A stretch of DNA of 64,000 nucleotides from the NCBI RefSeq assembly GCF_002211365.1, contig NZ_LOKZ01000036.1:186001-250000 (forward strand), written 5' to 3'. The DNA comes from Rhizobium sp. R711 (GTDB lineage: Bacteria; Pseudomonadota; Alphaproteobacteria; Rhizobiales; Rhizobiaceae). The notes under the pieces are model-generated. The model was not told where the DNA came from, searched no databases, and saw nothing but the letters and a program-made list of their open reading frames with translations. Positions 63,301 to 64,000 of this stretch are shown here, in pieces (position 1 is the first letter of the stretch; each line of letters opens with the position of its first letter). A program made the translations under genes and the position numbers.

Positions 63301-64000
63301 ATGGCCGCCATGACAGACAAGACACCCTTCTACATCACCACCGCGATTTCCTACCCGAACGGCAAGCCGCATATCGGCCACGCCTACGAGCTGATCGCGA
63401 CGGATGCCATGGCGCGCTACCAGCGCCTCGACGGCAAGGATGTCTTCTTCCTGACGGGCACGGATGAGCACGGCCAGAAGATGCAGCAGACGGCGCGCGC
63501 CGAAGGCATCTCGGCACAGGAGCTTGCCGACCGCAACTCCGGCGAATTCGAGGCTATGGCGAAGCTGCTCAATGCGTCGAACGACGATTTCATTCGCACG
63601 ACACAGCAGCGTCACCACGAGACCTCGCAGAACATCTGGAACCTGATGGCCGACAACGGCGATATCTACAAGGATTCCTACGCCGGCTGGTACTCGGTGC
63701 GTGACGAAGCTTACTATCAGGAAAACGAGACCGAGCTGCGCGCCGATGGTGTGCGCTATGGCCCGCAAGGCACGCCTGTCGAGTGGGTCGAAGAGGCGAG
63801 CTATTTCTTCAAGCTTTCCGAATATCAGGACAAGCTGCTCGCGCACTACGAAGCCAACCCGGATTTTATCGGCCCGGCCGAGCGTCGGAACGAAGTCATC
63901 TCTTTCGTGAAGTCGGGGCTCAAGGATCTCTCGATCTCGCGCACGACGTTCGATTGGGGCATCAAGGTACCGAACGACCCGTCTCACGTCATGTACGTCT
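63301..64000 (+). CDS. metG: Methionyl-tRNA synthetase (3' end cut by window)
   Basis: Charges initiator and elongator tRNA-Met. The visible 233 residues start at MAAMTDKTPFYITTAISYPN; the ATG three codons later (63310) is an equal candidate. The HIGH motif reads PHIGHAYEL and the TGTDEHGQKMQQ active-site block follows. The KMSKS motif and the rest lie outside the window. Usually followed by tatD in this group. Confidence 0.96.
   Translation, partial: MAAMTDKTPFYITTAISYPNGKPHIGHAYELIATDAMARYQRLDGKDVFFLTGTDEHGQKMQQTARAEGISAQELADRNSGEFEAMAKLLNASNDDFIRTTQQRHHETSQNIWNLMADNGDIYKDSYAGWYSVRDEAYYQENETELRADGVRYGPQGTPVEWVEEASYFFKLSEYQDKLLAHYEANPDFIGPAERRNEVISFVKSGLKDLSISRTTFDWGIKVPNDPSHVMYV

Overview
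The window is a high-GC stretch of alphaproteobacterial chromosome, most probably from the Rhizobiaceae (Rhizobium/Agrobacterium/Sinorhizobium group). Pointers are the order of the lipid A genes (bamA-lpxD-fabZ-lpxA-lpxI-lpxB) next to gltA, LpxI in place of LpxH, the fused ispDF gene, dusB(nifR3)-ntrB-ntrC-ntrY-ntrX-dat-hfq-hflX, an E1-beta subunit of pyruvate dehydrogenase that carries its own lipoyl domain, and a GTTC-N7-GTTC SOS box before lexA. Species cannot be fixed from the sequence alone. Both ends cut genes: cdsA at the left (5' end missing) and metG at the right (3' end missing).

Layout. 1-8828 (+): envelope biogenesis run cdsA-rseP-bamA-lpxD-fabZ-lpxA-lpxI-lpxB, tightly packed with several stop/start overlaps and ended by a hairpin shared with the convergent gltA. 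8857-13061: gltA (-), a heavily decayed comEC (+), then lexA (-). 13261-18574: VOC protein and kdsA (+), a chemoreceptor (-), eno (+) with a strong terminator. 18716-27983: ftsB, then pdhA-pdhB-pdhC-SGNH hydrolase-GNAT-lpdA, two small YeaQ/YmgE-type membrane proteins, lipA and a small P-loop kinase. 27993-31302: COQ10/RatA-like protein, pncC-like CinA protein and ispDF (-), dusB. 31299-37717: two nitrogen-responsive two-component systems, NtrBC and NtrYX. 37783-41936: aminotransferase, hfq, hflX, then mazG and a nucleoside deaminase (-). 42226-47430: siroheme/sulfite reduction cluster (cysG, DUF2849, cysI, DUF934) followed by a UbiH-type monooxygenase. 47410-49008 (-): a broken AEC-family permease gene and ccdA.

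49196-57710 is the loosest and most accessory-like part: small secreted proteins, entericidin-like and other tiny lipoproteins, an FMN reductase, a train of three very small genes, an alpha/beta hydrolase, a 1-Cys peroxiredoxin, a flavin-dependent (LLM) monooxygenase, several gene-poor gaps and a tRNA-Ser(UGA). 58088 to the end returns to conserved genes: rlpA, a DacF-like penicillin-binding protein, tmk, holB, a TauE/SafE permease (-) and metG.

Most of the window is well-known core metabolism and I see no phage, insertion sequence, CRISPR array or defence system. The points most worth a second look are the two pseudogenes (comEC and the AEC permease, both with internal deletions), the small-gene train at 51378-51862, a duplicated tiny lipoprotein family with a conserved Cys-rich tail (55007 and 56034), a short Cys/His-rich reading frame between them, a tandem 27-bp duplication plus inverted repeat before cysG, and a long hairpin between the chemoreceptor gene and eno.
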